DNA from: Planctomycetota bacterium | Lineage (GTDB): Bacteria; Planctomycetota; UBA1135; UBA2386 | Length of the DNA stretch: 5,913 bases | Assembly (NCBI GenBank): GCA_003235605.1 | Contig: QJVU01000465.1 | Coordinates: forward strand, 1-5,913 | Reading direction: 5' to 3' | Shown here: positions 1 to 5,811 of the stretch, piece by piece | Numbering within the stretch: position 1 is the stretch's first letter | Layout of the letters: each line of letters opens with the position of its first letter | Notes under the pieces: model-generated | Seen by the model: the letters and a program-made list of their open reading frames with translations, nothing else | Databases searched by the model: none | What the model was told of the DNA's origin: nothing | Position numbers and translations under genes: made by a program

Positions 1-408
1 ACCTTCGAAGACATAGATGTGACCGGGCCAGTACGAGCCGCTGATCACGTCATCGTGGCCGTCTCCGTTCAGGTCCACGAACTGTGGACCAAAGCCAACG
101 CATCAACTGGCGGGGACAGTGGCGATCTCTCCGGCTGCCTTGAACCAACGAACCGCTTCGTAGTCCGGCTGCCCCGCGGTGCCCTTGTTGCGATAGACAC
201 GCAGCTTGCCGCCGCCGAACTGTCCGACAAGGAGGTCGCGGACGCCATCCCCGTCGAAGTCGTACATGTACGGAGCCGAGTGGCCGACCTCGGTCTTGAT
301 GTAGTCACCGGCGGCCTTGATCCGGATCGGCTCCTCGAAGACCTGGGCGAAACCGCCGGCAGTCAGCAAGAGACCGACTGCCGCGCACTGCCATGCTCTT
401 GTGCTCAT
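1..408 (-). CDS. Secreted VCBS/FG-GAP repeat protein, partial, candidate selenoprotein (in-frame TGA = Sec102)
   Basis: The ATG at 408-406 is followed by a signal peptide (hydrophobic VGLLL segment, likely cleavage after GGFA, residue 21). It is preceded by GGAGG at 416-412, a rather short 3-nt spacing. Residues about 44-75 form a VCBS/FG-GAP repeat with the calcium-binding DFDGDG motif (residues 50-55). The frame meets TGA at 105-103 (codon 102), then continues without shift as CVGFGPQFVDLNGDG and DDVISGSYWPGHIYVF, a second repeat of the same family, to the window edge. Continued family homology in the same frame, plus a SECIS-like hairpin just downstream, argues that TGA is read as selenocysteine, giving a Sec-Cys pair (102-103). 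VCBS repeats build extracellular beta-propellers; the substrate or role of this one is unknown. Alternatives are a nonsense mutation or a sequencing error. If TGA is a true stop, the product is a 101-residue fragment with only one repeat. The 3' part of the gene lies outside the window. Confidence 0.8.
72..90 (-). promoter_or_regulatory. Candidate bacterial SECIS element (selenocysteine insertion hairpin)
   Basis: Read on the minus strand, GGTCCACAGTTCGTGGACC folds into a perfect 7-bp stem (90-84 with 78-72) capped by a 5-nt loop, AGUUC. The loop starts 19 nt after the in-frame TGA (105-103) and has G at its second position followed by U. Below the stem, U91 is unpaired, and CGUU (100-97) can pair with AACG (69-66) to make a lower helix. 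Bacterial SECIS elements lie inside the coding sequence right after UGA, with a small apical loop carrying an early G (GU in E. coli fdhF) that SelB recognises, usually with roughly 16-37 nt between UGA and loop. All of this is met here. The hairpin also encodes GPQFVDL of the VCBS repeat, so part of the symmetry could be coincidental. Confidence 0.6.
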
Positions 409-607
409 GATCCTCCGTTGGGCTGGTGGACGATCGACACCGGGCCATGCTAGCACCCGCGTGGAGGCAGATGCCAGACCAATGCTGCTGGAGAGGCCAG
501 GGGCGGGGGTTCCCATTCCGGGACAACCCGCCAGTCACGTCCACGTTTGGTCGTGGGAGGGGATAGGCTTGGGTAGTTTCGTCTGCGGTTCCATCACGGG
601 GGATTCC

Positions 608-1198
608 ATGCGTTTCGGGTGGATTGGAGTTGCCCTTGCGGCGACGTTCCTGGTCCTGGAAGTTCCGGGCCAGGGAAGAGGAAAGGGCAGGGTCAAGGTC
701 GAGGCAGGGGGGCCTGGTGTCGAGATCCGTATCGGACCCGCTGGCGTTGGCACACGCCCGGCGCCACCGGGTCACTCGCGGGGCAAGGCGTGGTGGAAGA
801 CGCAGCCCGCGCTGGATCTCCATTTCGGTCGATACCCCGGCCTACGTAGCTACCTGTTGGCCAACCCGGAGCTGTCCCTGGAAATGCGCATGCGCGCCGA
901 TGTAGATGGGAACGGTGTCTTGAACGCCGCGGAACGCGATAGGTTCGTGGTGCTCGTGGAGGCCCATCGCCACTCTGCCGCAAGGGTCAAGGCCGGTGCC
1001 AAGGGCTCGCACAAAAAGGCAAGCCATCACAGGAACGGGAAGCCTGCAAAGCCCAAGCATGCCCGCAAAGGCCGCCGCGGATCGAGTCACGGATCGAGTC
1101 ACGGGTCGAGCCCAGGATCGAGTCAGGGAGCGAGCCCAGAATCGAGTCAGGGAGCGAGCCAAGGAGCGAGCCAAGGAGCGAGTCAGGGGGCGAGCTAG
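608..1198 (+). CDS. Secreted EF-hand protein with Ser/Gly repeat tail (hypothetical)
   Basis: This is a 196-residue protein. The start at 608 is chosen because it is preceded by GGGGGA at 598-603 (4-nt spacing) and immediately gives a signal peptide (MRFGWIGVALAATFLVL). The open frame extends upstream to 317, but that part lies antisense to the VCBS gene and lacks a signal peptide. Residues 98-109, DVDGNGVLNAAE, fit the 12-residue EF-hand loop with acidic or amide ligands at positions 1, 3, 5, 9 and 12, so calcium binding is likely. The middle (about 125-157) is very rich in Lys, His and Arg. Residues 158-196 are a low-complexity tail of GSSH/GSSQ/GASQ units encoded by 12-bp tandem repeats. 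Single EF-hand loops of this kind are common in exported planctomycete proteins. The function is unknown. It is convergent with the next gene, and the two stop codons overlap. Confidence 0.75.
   Translation: MRFGWIGVALAATFLVLEVPGQGRGKGRVKVEAGGPGVEIRIGPAGVGTRPAPPGHSRGKAWWKTQPALDLHFGRYPGLRSYLLANPELSLEMRMRADVDGNGVLNAAERDRFVVLVEAHRHSAARVKAGAKGSHKKASHHRNGKPAKPKHARKGRRGSSHGSSHGSSPGSSQGASPESSQGASQGASQGASQGAS
1079..1198 (+). repeat. 12-bp tandem repeat, ten units, encoding the protein's C-terminal tail
   Basis: Exactly ten consecutive 12-nt units run from 1079 to the stop codon. The typical unit is GGATCGAGTCAC or GGAGCGAGCCAA, encoding GSSH, GSSP, GSSQ or GASQ. Because the unit is a multiple of three, copy number can change without a frameshift. 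The last unit ends in TAG where other units carry CAG, CAA, CAC or CCA, so the stop codon itself sits in the repeat register. Confidence 0.95.
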
Positions 1199-1605
1199 GG
1201 GCCGTTCTCCTCAGGATCGGCCCCCGACCTCAGGGCATGGACCATGCTCCTGATCTCGCTCCATGTTGGGTCGACGAGTTCCAGGGTGGCGACAGGGGAA
1301 GGCAGCCACCGGCGCCACCAGCTTGGCTTGCGTTGGAGGTTGTCGAGAATCTGCTCCTCCAGCCACTCTGGATCGAATCCGCTCCATGCTCCGGCCACGC
1401 ACCTCAGGTTCCAGTGCACGACCGGGTGCACCTCGGAGCTGAGGATCTCGCTCAGCTCCAGCAGGGAGTATGGCGACGATGCCAACACGCGCGCGAGGTA
1501 GCGTTTGTCGCAAGCATCCAGCTCGGCGTCCAGGTACAGCTCGGATAGCGCATTCCAGACGGGTCGCCTGTTCTCGAGGTCCTTGTGAGGTGTGGCTGCG
1601 ACCAT
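1195..1605 (-). CDS. Small DUF7079-like protein (hypothetical)
   Basis: This is a 136-residue protein without a signal peptide or membrane segment, so it is probably cytoplasmic. The start is the ATG at 1605-1603. The frame stays open to 1782, but the extra residues look non-coding, and a TACAAT -10-like element at 1641-1636 lies just upstream of this ATG. No strong ribosome binding site is visible. Residues 14-82 (RPVWNALSELYLDAEL, RYLARVLASSPYSLLEL, EVHPVVHWNLRCVAGAWSGF) resemble a family I recall as DUF7079: small bacterial proteins of unknown function with a conserved VW-ALS-L-LD start, an SPYSL-E motif, and a conserved N-L--VAG-W-GF segment. Residues 91-106 are Trp/Arg-rich (KPSWWRRWLP). 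The family name is from memory and no function is proposed. Its 3' end overlaps the stop of the convergent EF-hand gene by four bases. Confidence 0.75.
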   Translation of the reverse strand: MVAATPHKDLENRRPVWNALSELYLDAELDACDKRYLARVLASSPYSLLELSEILSSEVHPVVHWNLRCVAGAWSGFDPEWLEEQILDNLQRKPSWWRRWLPSPVATLELVDPTWSEIRSMVHALRSGADPEENGP

Positions 1606-1635
1606 TGCGGTGCGCCGGCTCAGGAGTGGGTCCGC

Positions 1636-1641
1636 ATTGTA
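1636..1641 (-). promoter_or_regulatory. Possible -10 element for the DUF7079-like gene
   Basis: Minus-strand TACAAT (1641-1636) matches five of six bases of the TATAAT consensus in otherwise GC-rich DNA. It would place transcription start near 1629, about 24 nt upstream of the ATG at 1605. No good -35 box is seen at the usual distance; GCAAAC at 1660-1655 is only 13 nt away. Confidence 0.3.
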
Positions 1642-1734
1642 GGAACGTGCCGCTGTTTGCGCTGCTCGTTTGCGCCCGGTTGGCGAGTTGCGACCGTGGT
1701 TTTTTCCCAGGGGCGAATCGAACCGGAGGGATGC

Positions 1735-1763
1735 TTGCCAAGCACAGGGTCTGCTCCGACAAT
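1735..1763 (+). promoter_or_regulatory. Candidate sigma70-type promoter for the lectin/arylsulfotransferase gene
   Basis: TTGCCA (1735-1740, five of six bases of TTGACA) and GACAAT (1758-1763, four of six of TATAAT) are separated by an ideal 17 nt. Transcription would begin near 1770, giving a leader of about 24 nt that contains the AAGGA ribosome binding site at 1781-1785, 8 nt before the ATG at 1794. Confidence 0.4.
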
Positions 1764-1793
1764 CCGCAGCACACCAACGCAAGGACCCATGCC

Positions 1794-4022
1794 ATGAACC
1801 GCACCCTTGAGCTCAACCGCGGCTCCTCCGTGGTGAACTTCGGTATCCGTCTCGTCGTCGCCCTGACGGCACTCGGCTCACCCGCCGTGGCACAGACCGG
1901 GACATGGACAGGCTCCTTCGTCCACCCCGACGGCACCACCCACTGGTACGAAGCGGTGGCGGTGTCCGGCGGGATCACCTGGAGCGCGGCCAACCAGGCC
2001 GCCGCGACCGCCGGCGGCTACCTCGCCACCGTCACCTCGAGCGACGAGAACGCCGCTGTGGTGGCCCTGGTCCAGGACTCGTCCCTGTGGTCCGGGCAGA
2101 ATGGACCATGGCTGGGGGGAGTGCAGTGGGGCACGACAAGCTCCGCCTGGGGTTGGGGTGAGTTGGATCCGTTCTCGTACACGTCCTGGGCATCGGGGCA
2201 GCCCACTAGCAGCCTCACGGCAGACCGCATCCACTACGGCGGGTCGTCCTCGACAAAGGATGGGACCTGGGCGAACTCGCCGGATGCCACCAAGCTCCCG
2301 GGCTACGTGATCGAGTACTCCGGGCCGGTGGCAAAACGCACCCTGGGGCTGCTGCTCCGGGAGCAGGGTTCCTTCGACGGCTACACGTTGTTCAACCCCG
2401 CAGGCTCCAGGGACACCTATCTGGTGGACCCGCGCGGCCGCGTGGTCAACAGCTGGGCCAGTGGTCTGCTCACCGGGATGTCCGCCTACCTCCTGCCCAA
2501 CGGCAACCTGCTGCGCACCGGTGCCCCGGGCAACACCGTGTTCACCTCCGGGGGCAACGGGGGGGTCGTCGAGGAATTCGCCTGGGACGGCACCCTTGTC
2601 TGGTACTTCCAGCACTCCAGCGACAAGTACTGCCTCCACCACGACATCGAGAAGCTGCCGAACGGCAACGTGTTGATGATCTCCTGGGAGATGAAGACCA
2701 AGGAGGAGGCCATTGCCGGCGGTCGCGACCCCAAGCTGCTGAGCCAGGATGCACTCTGGCCCGTGAAGGTCATCGAGGTCCAGGTCACCGGCAAGAACAG
2801 TGGCAAGATCGTCTGGGAGTGGCACGTCTGGGACCACGTGGTCCAGGACTTGGACTCCACCAAGGCCAACTACGGCGAGGTTGCCAAGCACCCGGAGCTC
2901 ATCGACCTGAACTACACGCTGGTGGACGGCAGGGCCGACTGGCTACACACCAACGCAGTGGCCTACAACGCCAAGCTCGACCAGATCGTCCTGAGCGTGA
3001 GGCACTTCTCTGAGATCTGGATCATCGACCACAGCACCAGCACCGCCGAGGCAGCGGGGCATTCCGGCGGCCGGAGCGGCAAGGGCGGCGATCTGCTCTA
3101 CCGGTGGGGCAACCGCGCGGCCTACCGCGCCGGGACGACCAAGGACCAGGCCCTGTTCTTCCAGCACGACGCCCACTGGATACCCGACGGTCTGCCCGGC
3201 GCCGGGAACATCCTGCTCTTCAACAACGGCTACGGACGCGACTACTCCTCGGTGGACGAAATCGAGCCGCCAGTGGTGGGTGCCAAGGGCACCTACCCCA
3301 TGAACCAGGGCGTCTGGGGACCGGCGGCGCCCAAGTGGTCCTACACCGCGCCGAACAAGAAGGACTTCTATTCCATCATCGTGTCCGGGGCCCAACGCCT
3401 GCCGAACGGCAACACGCTCTTCTGCAGCGGCGTGGAAGCCAGGTTCGTCGAGGTGACCCCGGCGGGGAAGATCGTCTGGGAGTACGGCAATCCCGTCTGG
3501 ACCAGCATCGCGCACCAGGGGGAGCCCAGCGGCCAGAAGCTGGTGTTCCGCTCGCCGCGCTACGCCCCGGACTACCCTGGGCTGAAGGGCAAGGACCTGA
3601 CCCCCAAGGATCCCATCGAGAGGCACGACTCGGTGCTCCTCGTGGAAGGATCCACCGCCCCGCACCGTATCAAGCCGGGCACCTCCGCCCGGTTCTCCCT
3701 CAGGGCCGCCAACTCACCCGGACTGGGCTACCTGGTGGGCACATCGGTGACCCCGGGACTCTTGCAGTTCGACCAGCGCTTCGTACGGGTTGGCGTGGAC
3801 CCGGTCCTGATCGCCTCGATCTGGTCGACACCGGCCACGGCATTCCAGAACTACCTGGGGACCCTGGATGCCAACGGTCACGCAAACGCGACCCTTGCAA
3901 TCCCCAACCTCGCCAAGCTCATCGGCCTCAAGACCTACACGGTCTTCCTGGTGAAGGACCCCAAGGCCCGTTCCGGCCTCGGCATGGTCTCCAACACCGT
4001 GGTGGTCGAGATCGGCTCCTGA
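1794..4022 (+). CDS. Secreted C-type-lectin-like / aryl-sulfate sulfotransferase fusion protein
   Basis: This is a 742-residue exported protein. The start at 1794 has AAGGA 8 nt upstream and leads into a signal peptide, with likely cleavage at AVA|QTG (after residue 33). Residues about 45-177 look like a C-type lectin fold (HWYEAV, GITWSAANQAAATAGGYLATVTS, WLGG, GWGELDPFSYTSWASGQP, GYVIEY) but contain no cysteine. Residues about 185-620 match the arylsulfotransferase (ASST) beta-propeller, with repeated LPNGN blades. The catalytic set known from the E. coli enzyme (His252, His356, Asn358, Arg374, His436, from memory) has counterparts at His282/283 (LHHDIEKLPNG), His385 and Asn387 (WLHTN), Arg403 (SVRHFSEI) and His458 (FQHDAHWIPDG). 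The 18-residue His385-Arg403 spacing equals His356-Arg374. ASSTs move sulfate between phenolic compounds outside the cytoplasm without PAPS. Cys280 and Cys544 are the only mature cysteines. Residues about 626-742 form a beta-rich C-terminal domain that I cannot assign. The natural substrate is unknown; the lectin domain suggests glycan or surface targeting. Confidence 0.85.
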   Translation: MNRTLELNRGSSVVNFGIRLVVALTALGSPAVAQTGTWTGSFVHPDGTTHWYEAVAVSGGITWSAANQAAATAGGYLATVTSSDENAAVVALVQDSSLWSGQNGPWLGGVQWGTTSSAWGWGELDPFSYTSWASGQPTSSLTADRIHYGGSSSTKDGTWANSPDATKLPGYVIEYSGPVAKRTLGLLLREQGSFDGYTLFNPAGSRDTYLVDPRGRVVNSWASGLLTGMSAYLLPNGNLLRTGAPGNTVFTSGGNGGVVEEFAWDGTLVWYFQHSSDKYCLHHDIEKLPNGNVLMISWEMKTKEEAIAGGRDPKLLSQDALWPVKVIEVQVTGKNSGKIVWEWHVWDHVVQDLDSTKANYGEVAKHPELIDLNYTLVDGRADWLHTNAVAYNAKLDQIVLSVRHFSEIWIIDHSTSTAEAAGHSGGRSGKGGDLLYRWGNRAAYRAGTTKDQALFFQHDAHWIPDGLPGAGNILLFNNGYGRDYSSVDEIEPPVVGAKGTYPMNQGVWGPAAPKWSYTAPNKKDFYSIIVSGAQRLPNGNTLFCSGVEARFVEVTPAGKIVWEYGNPVWTSIAHQGEPSGQKLVFRSPRYAPDYPGLKGKDLTPKDPIERHDSVLLVEGSTAPHRIKPGTSARFSLRAANSPGLGYLVGTSVTPGLLQFDQRFVRVGVDPVLIASIWSTPATAFQNYLGTLDANGHANATLAIPNLAKLIGLKTYTVFLVKDPKARSGLGMVSNTVVVEIGS

Positions 4023-4037
4023 GCCGCTGCAGGGCTC
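4013..4037 (+). terminator. GC-rich hairpins between convergent genes, possible weak bidirectional terminator
   Basis: Two overlapping inverted repeats span the stop of the sulfotransferase gene and the 20-nt gap to the protease gene: CGGCT/AGCCG (4013-4017 with 4022-4026) and GAGCC/GGCTC (4021-4025 with 4033-4037, 7-nt loop). They are mutually exclusive. No T-tract follows on either strand, so intrinsic termination is uncertain. Confidence 0.25.
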
Positions 4038-4042
4038 GGCTG

Positions 4043-5713
4043 TCACTTGCGCCCGCGGAGCTCCTCGCAGGCGCTCCGTAGCTGGGCGATCTCCTTCGTT
4101 TCAGCCTCTGAGGGTCGCCGCAGGGCGGCAAGGTCGAGGCTGTGCAAGGCGAGGTCGGGGTGGGTCATCGCGAGCTCTTTGGCTGCATCGATGAAGTGGC
4201 GGGACCGGGGTAGCAGCTTCACGAGATGCGACGGATGGATGCAGCAGCCGAGGCTGGCGTCCCCGTAGGTCCTCGTCGCGACGCCCACCACGTGCCCGGT
4301 GGGATCCAGCGCGGGACCGCCGCTGTTGCCGCCGACGATCGGTGCGTCCACGAAGATCGTGTCCTCGACCTTGCGTACGATGCCGACAGATGCCGAGTTC
4401 TCGGCGCGACGGTCCTCGAGGATCGTCGCGCCGGTGGGGAAGCCCATGATCATCACCGGATCCAGTTTCTCGACGCCCGTCCGCTCGGTGAGAAGCCTCA
4501 GCGCCTTGACTGGACTACTGACGCGGGCCTTCAGCACCGCGAGGTCGGAGTTGTCGTTCGAGTGGTAGCTGCCGCGGTGGTGTCCACCGGTCTTCAGCCT
4601 GCGGGAGCGGACCTCCATGGTGTCCGGAGCCACGGCGAGTACAGCGAGCGTTCCCTTGAGGTTGTGGAAGCACGTGCTTCGGTTCCAGCTCCCGTTGGAG
4701 TTCTGCACGATCACCCCGGATTTCCACGCCATGATCTCGACGCTCGCAGGGTCGACCCGATAGCCCTCGGAGACCACCTTGACGAGCCGCGGCACGAACT
4801 TCCACGGTTGCAGCACGTGCTTGTTGGTCGCGATGATTCCGTCTGGTGAGACGAAGAACCCGGTACCGCTCGATCTCTCCGGTCGCCGCCGCTGGCCCTT
4901 GACGAGATCGTACAGGGTGACGATCAGCAGGACCGAGCCGCGGTACTCCTTCTCGACCGCCTTGAAGCGGGAAGAACGGGCGGTCATGACCCGCTGTAGC
5001 TGCGCCTTGAGGGCATCGATCTCGCGGGCGTAGTCGGCGGGAACCGTCCCTGGGCGAGGTGCTTCCTGCGCCGTCCTGCTCCTTTCGAGGTCGGCGACCC
5101 GGCGGGCCAGAGCGCTTTCCTGCTGCAGGAGGCTGGACCAGCTGTCGTTGGCCGCCTTCGCTGCGGCCGCTGCGTCCTCGAGATGCAGGTTCTCCAAGCG
5201 CCGTTCGATCCGGGCGAGCCGCTCACGCTCCGCTTTCTCCTCTGCAGCGGACGGACCCTTCAGCAGCGCCAGCCCTCCGATGAGGACCAGGCCGGCGCCG
5301 ATCACGGACCCACCGACCTTCAACCGCCGGTGCACGATGGTCCGGTTCGCAGCCTCCGTTTCGGCCGCGGTCAGGATGTCCGCAAACTGCAGCGCGCCGA
5401 TGCCGAGGGTTTCGGCCACTTGGAGCAGCAGTTTCTTCTCACGCGGACCGAGCTCGCCATTGGCCCATGCCACCCGCGCCATCATCCTCATCGCGTGGGC
5501 GCACTCCTGGGGCGAACCGAGGATCGCTCCGTGGGCACCCAGGTGCCGCTTGTCGGGGTCGACGGGTTGACGCAGTTTGCGCTTCGTGATGCCGAGCGCC
5601 CTGCGGTAGCGCTCCAGGACCCGCTGTTCCAACGCGCAGACGTCGCCGTCGGCCCGGGCCAGGGAGCAGAGCTTCCGATACGCGGCCAGGGCAGCTTCCA
5701 TGTCCGCCATCAT
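4043..5713 (-). CDS. Membrane-anchored trypsin-like serine protease with duplicated TerB-like N-terminus
   Basis: This is a 556-residue protein. Minus-strand GGGAGG (5723-5718) lies 4 nt from the ATG at 5713 and 7 nt from the next ATG at 5710, so either may be used. Domains in order are as follows. Residues about 12-42 and 79-105 are two TerB-like helical units with matching pattern (RADGDVCALE...ALGI and WANGELGPRE...TLGI). Residues 133-152 are one hydrophobic span (VGGSVIGAGLVLIGGLALL). Residues about 155-255 are a charged Ala/Glu/Arg-rich coiled coil. Residues about 258-505 are a DegP/HtrA-type trypsin-like domain with His299 (ATNKHVL), Asp390 (NSDLAVLKA) and Ser464 (GGNSGGPALD), so the triad is complete. 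SGTGFFVSPDGIIATNKHV is the classic start of the family. No PDZ domain follows, only about 50 helical residues. Basic residues HRRLK before the span suggest a cytoplasmic N-terminus and an external protease, and this topology is inference. It probably acts in envelope protein quality control or signalling; the substrate is unknown. Confidence 0.85.
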   Translation of the reverse strand: MMADMEAALAAYRKLCSLARADGDVCALEQRVLERYRRALGITKRKLRQPVDPDKRHLGAHGAILGSPQECAHAMRMMARVAWANGELGPREKKLLLQVAETLGIGALQFADILTAAETEAANRTIVHRRLKVGGSVIGAGLVLIGGLALLKGPSAAEEKAERERLARIERRLENLHLEDAAAAAKAANDSWSSLLQQESALARRVADLERSRTAQEAPRPGTVPADYAREIDALKAQLQRVMTARSSRFKAVEKEYRGSVLLIVTLYDLVKGQRRRPERSSGTGFFVSPDGIIATNKHVLQPWKFVPRLVKVVSEGYRVDPASVEIMAWKSGVIVQNSNGSWNRSTCFHNLKGTLAVLAVAPDTMEVRSRRLKTGGHHRGSYHSNDNSDLAVLKARVSSPVKALRLLTERTGVEKLDPVMIMGFPTGATILEDRRAENSASVGIVRKVEDTIFVDAPIVGGNSGGPALDPTGHVVGVATRTYGDASLGCCIHPSHLVKLLPRSRHFIDAAKELAMTHPDLALHSLDLAALRRPSEAETKEIAQLRSACEELRGRK

Positions 5714-5759
5714 AGGGCCTCCCGCCCCGGTTCCTTGCGGGCCGCCACGCCGTATGATG

Positions 5760-5811
5760 CCGCGGTGAAGCCCCCGAAGGCGAACCCGCGGTGAAGCCCG
5801 TGAAGGCGAAC
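5760..5811 (+). repeat. 26-bp tandem duplication at the start of the downstream gene
   Basis: Copy 1 (5760-5785) and copy 2 (5786-5811) are directly adjacent and identical except for two neighbouring bases (CC at 5774-5775, GT at 5800-5801). Both contain CCGCGGTGAAGCCC, so each holds a GTG start-like codon (5765 and 5791). Because 26 is not a multiple of three, reading from the first GTG gives nine codons and then the TGA at 5792-5794, which overlaps the second GTG. Confidence 0.95.

Noticed and set aside
1..408. The first gene as a pseudogene or a 101-residue complete protein ending at the TGA at 103-105
   Set aside because: The frame is preserved past the TGA into a second intact repeat, with no further stop up to the window edge and a SECIS-like hairpin correctly placed. 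A very recent nonsense mutation cannot be excluded from this sequence alone.
19..453. Plus-strand open frame opposite the VCBS gene
   Set aside because: It lies antisense to a gene with a signal peptide and family repeats; its translation shows no signal, domain or ribosome binding site.
317..607. Upstream extension of the EF-hand gene
   Set aside because: The extension overlaps the VCBS gene antisense and would bury the signal peptide that begins at 608, where a purine-rich ribosome binding site is present.
409..607. Promoters in the divergent gap between the first two genes
   Set aside because: I looked on both strands. TAGCAT (minus, 452-447) and TTGGTC (plus, 547-552) lack partners at proper spacing.
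1606..1782. N-terminal extension of the DUF7079-like gene
   Set aside because: The added residues are Arg/Ala/Cys-rich with no family similarity, and they cover the likely promoter of this gene.
1470..1793. Upstream extension of the lectin/sulfotransferase gene
   Set aside because: It runs antisense through the DUF7079-like gene and the promoter region. The signal peptide and AAGGA site fix the start at 1794.
1878..2891. Long minus-strand open frame inside the sulfotransferase gene
   Set aside because: It is a GC-rich antisense shadow with a Val/Gly/Ala-heavy composition and no domain, while the plus frame has clear catalytic motifs.
3104..4081. Second plus-strand frame inside the sulfotransferase gene
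   Set aside because: Its Arg/Pro/Gly-rich translation is typical of an off-frame reading of high-GC coding DNA, and it overlaps a well-supported gene.
4226..4849. Plus-strand frame opposite the protease gene
   Set aside because: It lies antisense across the catalytic His/Asp/Ser region of the protease and has no recognisable motif.
5753..5758. TATGAT as a -10 element for the downstream gene
   Set aside because: It matches TATAAT well, but no acceptable -35 lies 16-18 nt upstream (TTGCGG is only 12 nt away), and it would start the transcript at the first GTG; support is too thin to list.
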